Shown here in pieces: positions 35,062-44,795 of a stretch of 50,543 bases of DNA; position 1 is the stretch's first letter; each line of letters opens with the position of its first letter. The stretch lies in the NCBI GenBank assembly GCA_964444115.1, contig CAYUFT010000004.1:1-50543 (forward strand). Reading direction: 5' to 3'. Origin of the DNA: UBA349 sp964444115. GTDB taxonomy: Archaea > Methanobacteriota > Methanobacteria > Methanobacteriales > Methanobacteriaceae. The notes under the pieces are model-generated. The model was not told the origin of the DNA. It saw nothing but the letters and a program-made list of their open reading frames with translations, and ran no database searches. The position numbers were made by a program, and so were the translations under genes.

Positions 35062-35342
35062 GGCTGAATCTCCCCATATTAATTTTAAAGATTAACACAA
35101 TCTTAATATAAATTTAATATGTATTTTAAAGTAAATATATTTTATATTAAACCATACATTATTTCAAATAAAAAAAGATGATTATTTTTTTAAAAAGAGC
35201 TTATAATTAATTCAAATCCAAATCAAATATATTTTAAAGCCTTTAAACGAATAAATAAAGGTATTATAATTCTTAATCTAATTCTAAATTCATTTTCGTG
35301 AATAATCATAGTTAGTTTAGATTTTTATAAAATTAAATAAAG

Positions 35343-37538
35343 TTAAAAAACACTTCGCTCATATTCTAAAATCTTATTCATAATATGGCCCGGATTCTCT
35401 AAATCCTCTAAATCATAGTAACGACCGCCAGAATAAATGGCCAGCTCCATATTCAGATTACGACCATGGTGGAGTATTCTCTCAAAGTTAACCACCACCA
35501 TATGAATATGATTTTCATTGAGTTTTTCCGCTAAATCCAGAGCATCTCTACTAGGGCTGTGTTTAATTCCCACATTGGGCATTCCATCAGTTAAAACAAC
35601 CATCATAGGAACATATTCTTTATTTTTCTTTTCTGAGATTAATATTTCCAGGCCTTTCTTTAAACCAGCCGCCAGAGGTGTGGTTCCACCTACCCTAATT
35701 TCATCAACTTTGCTTTGAAAAGCAGCGGCTCGTTTAGTAGTAGGAATAATTATTTCTGCTTCTCGGCCCTTAAATCCTATGACACTTAGCTTGTCTTTAT
35801 GGCGCTGGGCATCTTTAATTATTTGATTTAAAATACTCTTCACTCGATTGGCCTTTTTCTCAGAAACCATGGAACCACTTATGTCTACCACCAGAGCAAT
35901 AGAAGCCCGGGCTCCGTGTTTTCTAACCTTTTCCCGTAAATCTTGAGGTTCCACAGTTATTTCACCATGAGATTTCATGGCCGCCGCGCGAAGAGTAGCG
36001 TCAATAGCTATATCTTTAGGCCTTTGAGATGAAAGACGAGATCTTACGTATTTTCCCTTCTCTGTTTTTGATTCCACTCGTTTACCATAAAGTCTCTCCT
36101 TTTTTTTGCCCTTAACTTTAAGCAATTTTTTTATATCAATCCCCACATCCATGGATTCAATATGGCCCTCATTTTTATTTTCTGAGAATAATTTCTGGCC
36201 CTTCTCTTCCTCAGGGGAGATATCACCACCAGAAGAATTTTGAGATGAGGAAGTATCTTCTGGATTTTCTTCTGGCAATGACGAATTATTATCAGATTGC
36301 TTAGGATTCTGATTTTCACTTTGATTTTCACCACTAGATTCCTTATTTTCCGGGTCTTTATCTTGATCAATCTCATCAGAATTCTGATTTGCTGATTCAT
36401 CACTTTCAGATTCAGAGTCATTTTCATCAAGAGTTTGTTTTTCTCCTTCCTCATCTGCATTAGCATTATCTTGATGGTGATTTTGTTCTTTTTCTTTCTC
36501 TTTTTCTTCACGCTCTTTTTCTTTTTCTCGTTCCATTTCCGATTTGGCCTTATCCATTTGTTTGCAGACTTTATCTGGATCCTGTGATTTGCCAGGTATT
36601 CTCTCACCTAAAACCAGAGTTATGGCCTCTTTTAAGTCATCTTCATTGACTTGAACTCGCATATTGTAAGCTGCTATTGCCTTTGAAGTTTTCAAAATAG
36701 CTATATCTGCCCTATGGCCATCAACACCAGCTTCTAAAGAAATTCTAGCTATTAATTCCATTAAATCATTGTGAATTTGAACTTGAGGAAGTAATTTCCG
36801 TGCAGAGATAATTTTATCCAATAATTCCTTTTGTTCGTGAGCAAATAGTTTTTTAAACTCTTCAGGATCTTTTTCAAATTGCTCGCGGCGACTCATTATA
36901 GTCACCCGGTCCTTAATATTATGAATACTAGTGACAATTATATGTAGGCCAATTCTATCGGCTAATTGGGGTCTGAGCTCTCCTTCAGCAGGATTCATGG
37001 TACCTACCAGCATGAATTTTGAAGGATGAGAAATAGATATTCCTTCTCGCTCCACATTATTTATGCCATAAGCTGCTGCATCCAAAAGCACATCTACTAG
37101 ATGATCATCCAGAAGATTAATTTCATCCACATACAATATATTACGGTTAGCTTCAGCTAAGATTCCAGGTTCCAGCGCCTTAATACCCTCTTTTAAAGCT
37201 TTATTGATGTCAATTGAACCAACCACCCGATCTTCAGTAGAACCCAGTGGTAATTCAACTACTTTCATCTTTTTCTCTTCAATTTCCAGATTTTTCAAGC
37301 GGCAGATTTCACAAGATGAATCCATATCATGGGGATCGCAATTAAAGGGGCATCCCTTAACCACAGGAATTAAAGGCAAAAGATCAGCTATGGCACGAAC
37401 TGCAGTAGTTTTTCCCGTACCCTTATCTCCTTTTATTAAAACCCCGCCAATTCCAGGATTTATAGCATTTAAGATTAAAGATTTTTTTATCTCTTCTTGA
37501 CCAACAATGGCTGTGAATGGAAAAATAAGATTTTTCAT
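35343..37538 (-). CDS. Fused Mg/Co-chelatase subunit I and D (AAA+ and VWA)
   Basis: A 731-residue motor of a class I metal chelatase. Residues 1-335 are the AAA+ ChlI/BchI-like part: Walker A GDKGTGKTTAVRA at 37-49, cysteines C63, C67, C76, C79 (CPFNC ... CEIC), Walker B ILYVDEINLLDDH, and MNPAEGELRPQLADR. Residues 340-460 form a Glu/Lys then Glu/Ser/Asn-rich acidic linker. The C-terminal von Willebrand A domain has MIDAS VDISGSM. In methanogens this chain pairs with a CobN-like subunit to insert cobalt (or another metal) into tetrapyrroles; no CobN gene is in the window. AAGGTGAG is 3 nt before the ATG. Confidence 0.9.
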   Translation of the reverse strand: MKNLIFPFTAIVGQEEIKKSLILNAINPGIGGVLIKGDKGTGKTTAVRAIADLLPLIPVVKGCPFNCDPHDMDSSCEICRLKNLEIEEKKMKVVELPLGSTEDRVVGSIDINKALKEGIKALEPGILAEANRNILYVDEINLLDDHLVDVLLDAAAYGINNVEREGISISHPSKFMLVGTMNPAEGELRPQLADRIGLHIIVTSIHNIKDRVTIMSRREQFEKDPEEFKKLFAHEQKELLDKIISARKLLPQVQIHNDLMELIARISLEAGVDGHRADIAILKTSKAIAAYNMRVQVNEDDLKEAITLVLGERIPGKSQDPDKVCKQMDKAKSEMEREKEKEREEKEKEKEQNHHQDNANADEEGEKQTLDENDSESESDESANQNSDEIDQDKDPENKESSGENQSENQNPKQSDNNSSLPEENPEDTSSSQNSSGGDISPEEEKGQKLFSENKNEGHIESMDVGIDIKKLLKVKGKKKERLYGKRVESKTEKGKYVRSRLSSQRPKDIAIDATLRAAAMKSHGEITVEPQDLREKVRKHGARASIALVVDISGSMVSEKKANRVKSILNQIIKDAQRHKDKLSVIGFKGREAEIIIPTTKRAAAFQSKVDEIRVGGTTPLAAGLKKGLEILISEKKNKEYVPMMVVLTDGMPNVGIKHSPSRDALDLAEKLNENHIHMVVVNFERILHHGRNLNMELAIYSGGRYYDLEDLENPGHIMNKILEYERSVF

Positions 37539-37810
37539 GGGCTCACCTTAGGTTTAAGTCGTTATAAACGAAATATATACTAATACAAATTTTTTAATAA
37601 TTATTTTTTATATTTAAGCTGAAATGATGTTTAATTTATCTGTCTTTTTTATAATAAGTATTTCACATTTTATTATTTAATCAATTAATGACTAACATAG
37701 AAAAATAAACAATTTTCTATTTTAATTTTGCTAAAGGCCCCTATTAAGGCCAAAAATTAAGATAAAAACAAATAAATAATATTATAACTAAAAATTTGTA
37801 TGGTGATAAT

Positions 37811-37966
37811 ATGTGTACTGTGGGCGGCCCCATGGCTGATATTAAGTTAAAAAAACTGAAAACAAAACGTTGCAAGTGTTTAGATTGTGGAAATGAATTT
37901 AAAGGTATAGGTAAAAGAGTAGTATGTCCCTCATGCCAATCAGACAACGTGGAGTGCTCAGAATAG
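37811..37966 (+). CDS. Small zinc-ribbon protein, 51 aa
   Basis: A short gene beginning MCTVGGPMADIKLKK and carrying two cysteine knuckles, CKCLDCGNEF and CPSCQSDNVEC. GGTGAT lies 3 nt before the ATG at 37811; a second ATG at 37832 is in frame. It is a single zinc ribbon with a basic N-terminus, like many small archaeal nucleic-acid or translation-linked proteins. Its last 43 bases overlap the next gene in another frame, so the two are translationally coupled. Confidence 0.75.
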   Translation: MCTVGGPMADIKLKKLKTKRCKCLDCGNEFKGIGKRVVCPSCQSDNVECSE

Positions 37967-38409
37967 ATACTTCTGAAATTTTATTTTTAAGGGGTGAATC
38001 CGGAACCGTGGGAATTGTTAAATCTGGTGATCCAAGAATGGTCTTTATTGGCACCCCCGATGAAGATGAAGTAGTAATGTTTCTTGAAAAAGAAGATTTA
38101 CTAGTTATATCTGCTTTTGGAGAAGGTCCGAAGATAGAAAAAGGTATTAAATGTATGGCCTATCTTTTAAGGGAAATGGAATCCCCTATTGTGGTTTTAC
38201 CAGATAATCACCCTACTTCTAAAAGATTAAAAATGGTAGTAGCTGTGGGAAGTAATGTAAGGCTGGACTGTAATATTGTACCGGGCACCCACCCAGAACA
38301 GGACATTTTATGTGCCTGCGAGACTCTTTCAGGAGTTAAACTAAATTCCACAGCAGAAGGAGTATTAATTGAAGGAAATGTTGAAAATTTAAAGTTAGAA
38401 ACTCTTTAA
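37924..38409 (+). CDS. Conserved archaeal protein of unknown function, 161 aa
   Basis: I do not recognise the family. The protein is alpha/beta with RGESGTVGIVKSGDPRMVFIGTPDEDEVVMFL at the start, a helical centre (KGIKCMAYLLREME) and a conserved-looking stretch PIVVLPDNHPTSKRLKMVVA followed by PGTHPEQDILCACET. Its first 14 residues lie over the end of the upstream zinc-ribbon gene; a GTG at 37954 is an alternative start, and I cannot decide between them. The overlap indicates one operon of two genes. Confidence 0.7.
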   Translation: MSLMPIRQRGVLRIDTSEILFLRGESGTVGIVKSGDPRMVFIGTPDEDEVVMFLEKEDLLVISAFGEGPKIEKGIKCMAYLLREMESPIVVLPDNHPTSKRLKMVVAVGSNVRLDCNIVPGTHPEQDILCACETLSGVKLNSTAEGVLIEGNVENLKLETL

Positions 38410-38934
38410 ATTCTAATGATTCTTTTTTATTGCAACTAGATATGAACAAATAAAATATTTATTTTTTTGAGAACAAATTTTAAGACATTTTGTTATTAAT
38501 GCTTATCTTTTTTTAAAATTATTATTTAAATACGCCATTTTCCGTTTTAAGTATGAAATAATCATTGATTAAGAATTATTATGTTTGTTATTAAGGCAAT
38601 GTTTATAAGGGATTATGTTAGATGTTAGAATTGTTTTTATCATATTGATAAATTCATCATGAAGATCTTATCTAATAAGGTCTTTCATGACCCCCCCCCC
38701 TCATCATAAATATAGATCTAAAATATTATTTTTTCATTTACATGGCCTGAAATCAGGAGTATAATCCAATATTCGTAATTAAATGACTTATTTTTTAATA
38801 GAGTTCTATTTTTATTCCAATTCCTTAAAACTAAATATTTATTAAGTTGGAATCACACAATAATATTCTAAGATACAATTTAAGTAATTATTTAACGGAA
38901 ATATTAGTTCAATCCATATTAATTGGTGATTAAT
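38410..38934. other. Intergenic region with hairpin and C10 tract
   Basis: About 525 bases without a gene. Most is A/T-rich. It holds a strong inverted repeat at 38657-38690 followed at once by ten C residues (38691-38700). Sequence between 38760 and 38930 is plain AT-rich promoter-like DNA before the HEAT gene. Confidence 0.5.
38657..38700. other. 14-bp hairpin followed by a C10 tract
   Basis: TCATGAAGATCTTA (38657-38670) pairs with TAAGGTCTTTCATGA (38676-38690) with one bulged base and one G-U pair, loop TCTAA. It is directly followed by ten cytosines. It may be a small structured RNA, a terminator or a replication or slippage site. Confidence 0.55.
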
Positions 38935-39366
38935 TTGACCGGTGTTTTGGGATTTCAAATAGAGACTATGAAACTGGATAATGATTTAAAATCTCTGGTT
39001 TCAATTTTAAAAGAAGAAAATCCACAGATGAGAAAAGAAGCAGCAAAGGCAATAGGGCAAATTGGAAACCAAAACTGCTTAAAATATCTTTTCAATGTTC
39101 TAAAAGATGATTCCTGGGGAGTTAGAGCAGTAGCTGTTCAATCAGTAGGTAAAATCGCAGCAAAAAAAGATAAAAAATCCAGAGAGAAGATTGTAGATCT
39201 TTTAGATGATGAAGACTGGGCAGTTAGATGTGCGGCCATAGAATCTTTGGCTCGAATTTCGGGACCAGAATCAATTGATTTAATAGCTCCTGCAGTTATG
39301 GATACCGATCCTCATGTTAAAGAAACAGCATTTAATGTACTAAAAAGCATTAATGAGACACATTGA
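38935..39366 (+). CDS. HEAT-repeat protein (PBS-lyase-type)
   Basis: A 143-residue all-helical protein of about three to four HEAT repeats of the short PBS-lyase kind: NPQMRKEAAKAIGQIGN, DSWGVRAVAVQSVGKIA, EDWAVRCAAIESLARIS and DPHVKETAFNVLKSI. Such repeats are protein-binding scaffolds. I place the start at the TTG 38935, which has TGGTGATT 3 nt before it; the frame extends to a TTG at 38923 that overlaps this site. It stands alone. Confidence 0.8.
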   Translation: MTGVLGFQIETMKLDNDLKSLVSILKEENPQMRKEAAKAIGQIGNQNCLKYLFNVLKDDSWGVRAVAVQSVGKIAAKKDKKSREKIVDLLDDEDWAVRCAAIESLARISGPESIDLIAPAVMDTDPHVKETAFNVLKSINETH

Positions 39367-39596
39367 TAATAATTGATTTTATAAATTAAACTATTTTCTA
39401 ATAAACTATTTTTAAACACCAAGTTTATATAAAATAATTAACAATAATATACTATTCTAAATCATAATATCTGATGGTTATAATATCTATGTTTGCTTTG
39501 TTTTGATAATAAAAATTATATTGAATTACTCTTTAAAAAATTAAATTATTTTAACGACTTATTATATTAGAAAAATGTCATATTAACAGGGATTCT

Positions 39597-40307
39597 ATGT
39601 TCAACGAGTTTTATCAAATATTTGGACAAATGGTATTTGTAGCAGGTATAATTATATTAGCCATGCTTTTTTCGACCCTTATTTTAGGGAAAATACTTAT
39701 TAAACAGGATAGATTAATCTTTCCCAAAGTCTTACTCTTAACTATCGATCTTTTCTACGGCCCATTCAAAAAATTTTCAGAAAGTATGGGTCTTGATGAA
39801 AAAATAGTGGACCATATAGGTGTAGAAGTTAGAAATAAAGTCAATGAGAAAAAATTCAAGTCTACCAACTCTGATGAAAAACTTTTGATTCTCCCCCATT
39901 GTCTGAGAAGTCCTAATTGCGAGGCCACATTAGAACCATCAGGACTGGTATGTACCAACTGCAGAAAGTGTGTTATTGGGACTTTAAAGGAAAATGCAGA
40001 GTGTGTAGGATACAAAGTCTTTATTATACCGGGTTCTACATTCCTTAAAAAAATAATTGAACAGAATAACTTTAAAGCCGTGTTAGGAGTGGCCTGTTAC
40101 CAGGATTTGAACCTTTCCATGATGAAACTTTCCAAGTTTTCCCCACAGGGAGTTCCTCTATCCAGAGACGGCTGTTTTAAAACTAAAGTAGATCCAAAGG
40201 CCGTTTTAGAAAAAATGGGAATAAGTGCAGAAGTTTCTGCTGAAAATTCTGCTATTAAAAATATCAGTCCCTGCAGCAAAGAAACCCCAGATAAACATTC
40301 TTTTTAG
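39597..40307 (+). CDS. DUF116 family membrane protein
   Basis: A 236-residue protein with an N-terminal membrane helix (MVFVAGIIILAMLFSTLILG) and a DUF116 domain: LLILPHCLRSPNCEA, CTNCRKCVIG, VFIIPGSTFLKK and GVACYQDLN. At least six cysteines are arranged as in proteins that hold a metal or Fe-S centre. The C-terminal 20 residues are less conserved. The family is present in methanogens and some bacteria and has no proven function. Single gene. Confidence 0.8.
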   Translation: MFNEFYQIFGQMVFVAGIIILAMLFSTLILGKILIKQDRLIFPKVLLLTIDLFYGPFKKFSESMGLDEKIVDHIGVEVRNKVNEKKFKSTNSDEKLLILPHCLRSPNCEATLEPSGLVCTNCRKCVIGTLKENAECVGYKVFIIPGSTFLKKIIEQNNFKAVLGVACYQDLNLSMMKLSKFSPQGVPLSRDGCFKTKVDPKAVLEKMGISAEVSAENSAIKNISPCSKETPDKHSF

Positions 40308-40361
40308 ATTAAAAATTCTTAAATTTCTTTTTTTTATACTTTCTTAGTTTTTGATCAATAT

Positions 40362-40472
40362 TTTACAAAATAAATTAATTATTAATCCTTCTAATTTCAA
40401 TCGCAATAATAAAATTTTTACAAAATAATATTAATTATTAATCCTTCTAATTTTAATCGCAATAATAAAATT
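40362..40472. repeat. 55-bp direct repeat, two copies
   Basis: TTTACAAAATAA...ATTAATCCTTCTAATTT... occurs at 40362-40416 and again at 40417-40472 with a few changes and one small indel. Each copy holds ATCGCAATAATAAAATTT. It lies in the leader region of the TatD-like gene; role unknown. Confidence 0.8.
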
Positions 40473-40569
40473 TTATTTTAAAAAATTGTAAAATATAACT
40501 ATAAACTAAATCAAATAATATTTTAATTTGATTTAATTATAATTATACAAAATTTTGAGATGAAATATT

Positions 40570-41409
40570 ATGGAAAATATTCCTATTACCGATAACCACA
40601 TTCACGTAGACCCCTTCAATGGAGAAGGTCCTCTAAAAGTTGCTGAAAAATTCCACAGATCAGGTGGCCGAAGGATGATTATTCCCAACAAACCTTCCTG
40701 GACTTTTGGAGAACCATTTAACTTCACTAAGGCCATGGAAATGGTTTTAAAATATGTGGATGAAATAAATGCCAATACTGAGGTGAAGGCCTATGCCGTA
40801 GTAGGGTTGCACCCTGCTGAACTTTCCCGTTTACTAGAAAGTGGTAAGGACTTAAAAACCTCTGAGGAAATAATTAAAGAAGGATTAGATCATGCTCAGA
40901 AACTGGTAATGGAAGGAAAAGCCGTAGCCATAGGAGAAATAGGAAGGCCTCATTATGAAGTAAGTTCGCAAGAATGGGATCTGCAGAATGAAATCATGAT
41001 TTATGCCATGGAACTGGCTCAGGAAGCAGACTGTGCTGTGCAACTGCATACAGAAACCTCCACTGAAAAACAATTCGAAGAATTCTCTTTAATGGCCAAA
41101 AAAGCTGGGCTGAAACCATATAAACTGATAAAACATTTCTCGGGTCCTTACACTGATGAGAAGGAGAATTTTGGATTGACTCCCTCTTTGATTTCTACTA
41201 GAGATGTGGTATCCAAAGGAATTAAAAAAAGTAATTATTTTTTAATGGAAACTGATTATTTGGATGATTTAACCAGGCCTGGTGCCGTTTTAGGACCAAA
41301 AACAGTTCCTCGTAGGACCCAGGAATTTATTAACAAAGGCTTAATGACTGAAGAAGATGCTTTTAAGATTCATTCAGATAATATAAAAAAAGTTTATGGG
41401 ATAGAATAA
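40570..41409 (+). CDS. TatD-related metal-dependent hydrolase
   Basis: A 279-residue TIM-barrel hydrolase. Metal and catalytic motifs in order are DNHIHVD (residues 8-14), VVGLHPAE, AIGEIGRPHY, AVQLHTET, LIKHFSG and the late Asp in METDYLDD, a set like TatD-family enzymes. The insert after GRPHY and the FSGPY segment differ from bacterial TatD, so a DNase role is not assured. GATGAAAT precedes the ATG by 3 nt. Single gene. Confidence 0.82.
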   Translation: MENIPITDNHIHVDPFNGEGPLKVAEKFHRSGGRRMIIPNKPSWTFGEPFNFTKAMEMVLKYVDEINANTEVKAYAVVGLHPAELSRLLESGKDLKTSEEIIKEGLDHAQKLVMEGKAVAIGEIGRPHYEVSSQEWDLQNEIMIYAMELAQEADCAVQLHTETSTEKQFEEFSLMAKKAGLKPYKLIKHFSGPYTDEKENFGLTPSLISTRDVVSKGIKKSNYFLMETDYLDDLTRPGAVLGPKTVPRRTQEFINKGLMTEEDAFKIHSDNIKKVYGIE

Positions 41410-41449
41410 AATATTTAATCTCCATTATTAATTTTAAAAAAAATAGTTA

Positions 41450-42028
41450 TCAGTGACTTCCACCAATAACAAAACTCACCACACTGATTACAATACCAAT
41501 AATAACTATTTCTACACTTGTTTTAAATAGACTTTCTCTAGAAACTCTACCTAAATAAACTCCTAGAATGATTAATGCCGTAAAACACAAGACAATAGTA
41601 GTCACGGTGGCCGTCATTCTATCTGCAATGAGTAAAAAAGGCAAAACTGGTACGAATGAACCTATGAAACTGGAAAATCCATGGGTAAACATACTCATAT
41701 AGATTCTGCGCTTGGCCTGTTTGTGAATTATGGTATCATCCAGTTTACCCTCATCCATGACCATCTTACGTTCCAGTTCCCGTAGGGTCCGTGTTTCTTC
41801 GGCCCGTTCACCAATAAATGATCCAAATGCATTGGACATGGCCAGTGCAATACCTCCACTAAGTCCAGTTAGGCCTATGAGATAATTTTGAACTTCTCCA
41901 CCACCCAGAGCAATAACTCCACTAGCAGTTAGGATCACTCCCATAACGGCCAGGATACCATCTAAGGTTCCTAAGGCCACATATCGACTCATTTTAAGGT
42001 ATTCCTGTATAAATTCCCTTATATTCAT
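41450..42028 (-). CDS. VIT1/CCC1-like membrane protein (TIGR00267 type)
   Basis: A 192-residue membrane protein with about five helices. The start YVALGTLDGILAVMGVILTASG, the segment GGIALAMSNAFGSFIGERAEE and the cytoplasmic helix rich in Glu (TRTLRELERKMVMDE) follow the pattern of vacuolar iron transporter relatives, which move Fe2+ or Mn2+. Metal specificity is not evident. AAGGAGAA lies further upstream of the ATG than usual. It is followed, in the same direction upstream, by hmgA, but with 89 bp between them. Confidence 0.8.
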   Translation of the reverse strand: MNIREFIQEYLKMSRYVALGTLDGILAVMGVILTASGVIALGGGEVQNYLIGLTGLSGGIALAMSNAFGSFIGERAEETRTLRELERKMVMDEGKLDDTIIHKQAKRRIYMSMFTHGFSSFIGSFVPVLPFLLIADRMTATVTTIVLCFTALIILGVYLGRVSRESLFKTSVEIVIIGIVISVVSFVIGGSH

Positions 42029-42116
42029 TTAAAAAGTTCTCCTTGAATGAAAAATATAATAAAAAATGTTTTTATGTTTTTTTTAAAAAGTAAGTTCTGA
42101 AGAAAATTCTTTAAGA

Positions 42117-43328
42117 CTATTTTCCCCGTCCTAAATCCTTATGGGCCCGGGCCAAATGTCCGGCAGCTAAAGCTCCCATTAGAGACAATTCTCCAGCCAG
42201 AACAATTCCGGCCACGATTTCAGCAAACTTGTGGACTTTTCCAGCCCCATAGGCATCCATGATTTCCAGACACTCTTTAGCTGTTTCCAGACGGGTTCCT
42301 CCACCAAAAGTGGCTAGGGGAACATCGGGTAAGGTCACGGAAAAGTAAAGGTCCCCATTTTTGTCTTCAGCAGTGGTAATTCCCAGACTGCCCTCTACAA
42401 TATGGGCCTCGTCCTGGCCCGTGGCTAGAAATAGAGCACCAATCATGTTGGCATACTGGGCATTGAATCCCATACTTCCTGATATAGCCGATCCCATGAA
42501 GTTTTTAGCCATATTCACTTCTGCAATGGCTTCAGGTGTGGTTTTAAGTTTTTTATTTACTATTTCTTTAGGAACCACTACTTCGGCCACCAGAGATTTT
42601 CCACGACCTTCAATTAAGTTTAAAGCAGCTGGTTTTTTATCTACGCAGACATTTCCACTAAGGGCAATCACATGGGCCCCTGTCTCTTTAGATAATAAAT
42701 TTAATGCTGATTCGGTGGCAATGGTAACCATATTCATACCCATACTGTCTCCAGTGGAATATACGAATCTAGGATATAGATAATGGCCTACTACAATCAC
42801 TGGGTCAATTTTTAATAGTTTTCCGTGGCTAGTGGTGGATTCAGCAGCTTCTTTAAGTTCAGTGAAATGGTTTTCAATCCATTTTTTTATTTCCATGGCC
42901 TCCATAACGGATTCTGCCTTTATAACTGGGGCTCTGGTCATTTTATCGTCAATTATGCGGACATTGGCTCCTCCAGATTGACTTATAGTGGAGCATCCTC
43001 TATTTACAGAAGCAAGTAGTGCTCCTTCAGAGGTGGCCAGTGGAACATAAAATTCTCCTTCAGCGTGTTCTCCATTGACTTTTAGAGGTCCTACTACTCC
43101 CACCGGGATCTGAATAGCACCTATAGGGTTTTCTATGTTCTTTTTCATGGCTTCTTCCATGTCCAGTGAGAAGTGTGATACATGGTCCAGTGCAGATACA
43201 GAAATTGTTTCCATGAATTTACGCCTGATTTCAATAGCTTCAGGAACTGATTGCGTGTATTTTTCTATTTCATGGAGTTTAATTTCGCCACTGGCAAGTT
43301 TATTAATAATTTCGTTTTCATCTACCAT
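42117..43328 (-). CDS. hmgA: Hydroxymethylglutaryl-CoA reductase (NADPH)
   Basis: Makes mevalonate for archaeal isoprenoid lipids. The class I enzyme is complete: IGAIQIPVGVVGPLKV, ATSEGALLASVNRGC (catalytic Glu), YSTGDSMGMNM (Asp), EIVAGIVLAGELSLMGALAAGHL and the catalytic His in ARAHKDLG near the C-terminus. NPIGA and SGNVCVDKKPAALN are also typical. I start at 43328 (MVDENEI, with AAGTGATA 3 nt upstream), three codons inside the longest frame. Length 403 residues is normal for archaea. Confidence 0.96.
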   Translation of the reverse strand: MVDENEIINKLASGEIKLHEIEKYTQSVPEAIEIRRKFMETISVSALDHVSHFSLDMEEAMKKNIENPIGAIQIPVGVVGPLKVNGEHAEGEFYVPLATSEGALLASVNRGCSTISQSGGANVRIIDDKMTRAPVIKAESVMEAMEIKKWIENHFTELKEAAESTTSHGKLLKIDPVIVVGHYLYPRFVYSTGDSMGMNMVTIATESALNLLSKETGAHVIALSGNVCVDKKPAALNLIEGRGKSLVAEVVVPKEIVNKKLKTTPEAIAEVNMAKNFMGSAISGSMGFNAQYANMIGALFLATGQDEAHIVEGSLGITTAEDKNGDLYFSVTLPDVPLATFGGGTRLETAKECLEIMDAYGAGKVHKFAEIVAGIVLAGELSLMGALAAGHLARAHKDLGRGK

Positions 43329-43456
43329 ATTTATCACTTAAAATGGTCTTTATAAGTTTTTTAAAATAAAATAATTTTGAAGTTTGATATTAAATTAAAG
43401 ATGGTGAAATAATTATATTAAATCAATTACCCCACTTTGATTTTGAAATTCAATTA

Positions 43457-43528
43457 TTGGATAAATTATTGGATAAATTATTGGATAAATTATTGGATAA
43501 ATTATTGGATAAATTATTGGATAAAATA
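43457..43528. repeat. 12-bp tandem repeat, six copies
   Basis: TTGGATAAATTA repeats with a 12-bp period from 43457; five copies are perfect and the sixth ends AAAATA. It sits between the end of sucD and the start of hmgA, in the hmgA upstream region. A slippage-prone microsatellite that could vary in length between strains. Confidence 0.9.
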
Positions 43529-43571
43529 ATTTTTTAAGTTAAAATATTATTTAGAATATGATTAAACTAAT

Positions 43572-44432
43572 TCATTTAAATTCTTTAATCATATTAATTA
43601 TTTCAGAAGGCTTTCGGGCCACTTGGACTCCTGCAGATTCCAGGGCATTGATTTTGCTTTCTGCGGTTCCACTGTTACCTTCAATAATAGCACCAGCATG
43701 GCCCATTTTTTTACCTGGTGGTGCGGTGGTTCCAGAGATAAAAGCCATAACGGGCTTAGAAATATTCTTTTCAATATATTTAGCTGCCTTTTCCTCGGCA
43801 TTTCCTCCAATCTCACCAATCATGACCAGGTAATCAGTATCAGTATCATCTTCAAATTTTTTAAGAACTGTGGAAAAATCTAGGCCTACTACTGGATCTC
43901 CACCAATTCCAATACATGTACTCTGGCCCATTCCTGCTCCAGTGATTTGACTGGCGAATTCATAGGTAAGGGTTCCGCTTCGGGATACAATACCTACATT
44001 TCCTTCATTAAATATGTGGGTGGGCATAATTCCCAGTTTTCCCACTCCAGGAGATATAATTCCTGGTGTATTAGGCCCTATGATAGTGGTTCCTTTTTTT
44101 CGGGCGTATTCCATTATTTGCATGGAATCATGCACCGGAATGTGTTCAGTTATAATTACCACTAAATCCAGATGTTTAATGGATTCGAAAGCAGCATCCT
44201 TGGCAAATGGAGCTGGGACAAAAATTATAGAAGCATTAACATCCATCTCTTCAGTTACTTCTTCAATTGAATCATACACATTGATAGGCCCGAATTTTTG
44301 GCCCCCACGACCTGGGGTTACACCGGCTACAATGTTTGTCCCATAATTTAACATTTGTTCTGCATGAAAAGAACCCTGCTTACCAGTAATTCCTTGTACC
44401 AAACATTTAGTATCTTTATCTAAAAATATCAT
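43572..44432 (-). CDS. sucD: Succinate-CoA ligase subunit alpha
   Basis: Interconverts succinyl-CoA and succinate with ATP or GDP formation; in methanogens it belongs to the incomplete reductive citric acid branch leading to 2-oxoglutarate. The CoA-binding Rossmann domain has QGITGKQGSFHAEQML and GVTPGRGGQ; the second domain has SRSGTLTYEFASQI and the phosphohistidine loop GKKMGHAGAIIEG. The 286-residue length is normal. No sucC beta-subunit gene is adjacent, as expected where the two are unlinked. GGGATGAA precedes the ATG. Confidence 0.96.
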   Translation of the reverse strand: MIFLDKDTKCLVQGITGKQGSFHAEQMLNYGTNIVAGVTPGRGGQKFGPINVYDSIEEVTEEMDVNASIIFVPAPFAKDAAFESIKHLDLVVIITEHIPVHDSMQIMEYARKKGTTIIGPNTPGIISPGVGKLGIMPTHIFNEGNVGIVSRSGTLTYEFASQITGAGMGQSTCIGIGGDPVVGLDFSTVLKKFEDDTDTDYLVMIGEIGGNAEEKAAKYIEKNISKPVMAFISGTTAPPGKKMGHAGAIIEGNSGTAESKINALESAGVQVARKPSEIINMIKEFK

Positions 44433-44795
44433 GTTTCATCCCTTTTTTATAAATCAATGCAATGGTAACCATTAGTAAACGGAGCATGGTTATTTTATTA
44501 TTTGTAATTCTGTGATTTTATTCAGTAATTATGCAATTATATTTCGATATATTTGCTGTAATTGATTTAATCTAATAAAATGGATTTTAAATCCCAAGAG
44601 ATATTCATCAGTATAGATATATCTCAAATATATTTACCATAATTATATGCCATTATATAATTAAATTTCACTATTTTTTGAGCTAGTTTTTTATTTTAAT
44701 CCCGGGCTAATTTTGAATGAAGTTATCATAAATAGCTTCTGAAAATTTAATTTCTGGAAAAAATAATGAAATAGTTTTTAATAATATAGTTTCAT
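44433..44795. other. Intergenic region between sucD and the conserved unknown gene
   Basis: About 360 AT-rich bases. GAGATAT and ATATCTC (about 44600-44627) form an inverted repeat that may terminate the upstream minus-strand transcript. I see no small gene. Confidence 0.35.

Noticed and set aside
36131..36607. 158-residue Lys-rich frame in the chelatase linker
   Set aside because: It is another frame of the low-complexity acidic linker of the chelatase gene; composition bias keeps it open.
42361..42783. Long frames antisense to hmgA, sucD and others
   Set aside because: They are shadows of strongly conserved genes on the other strand and have no ribosome binding sites.
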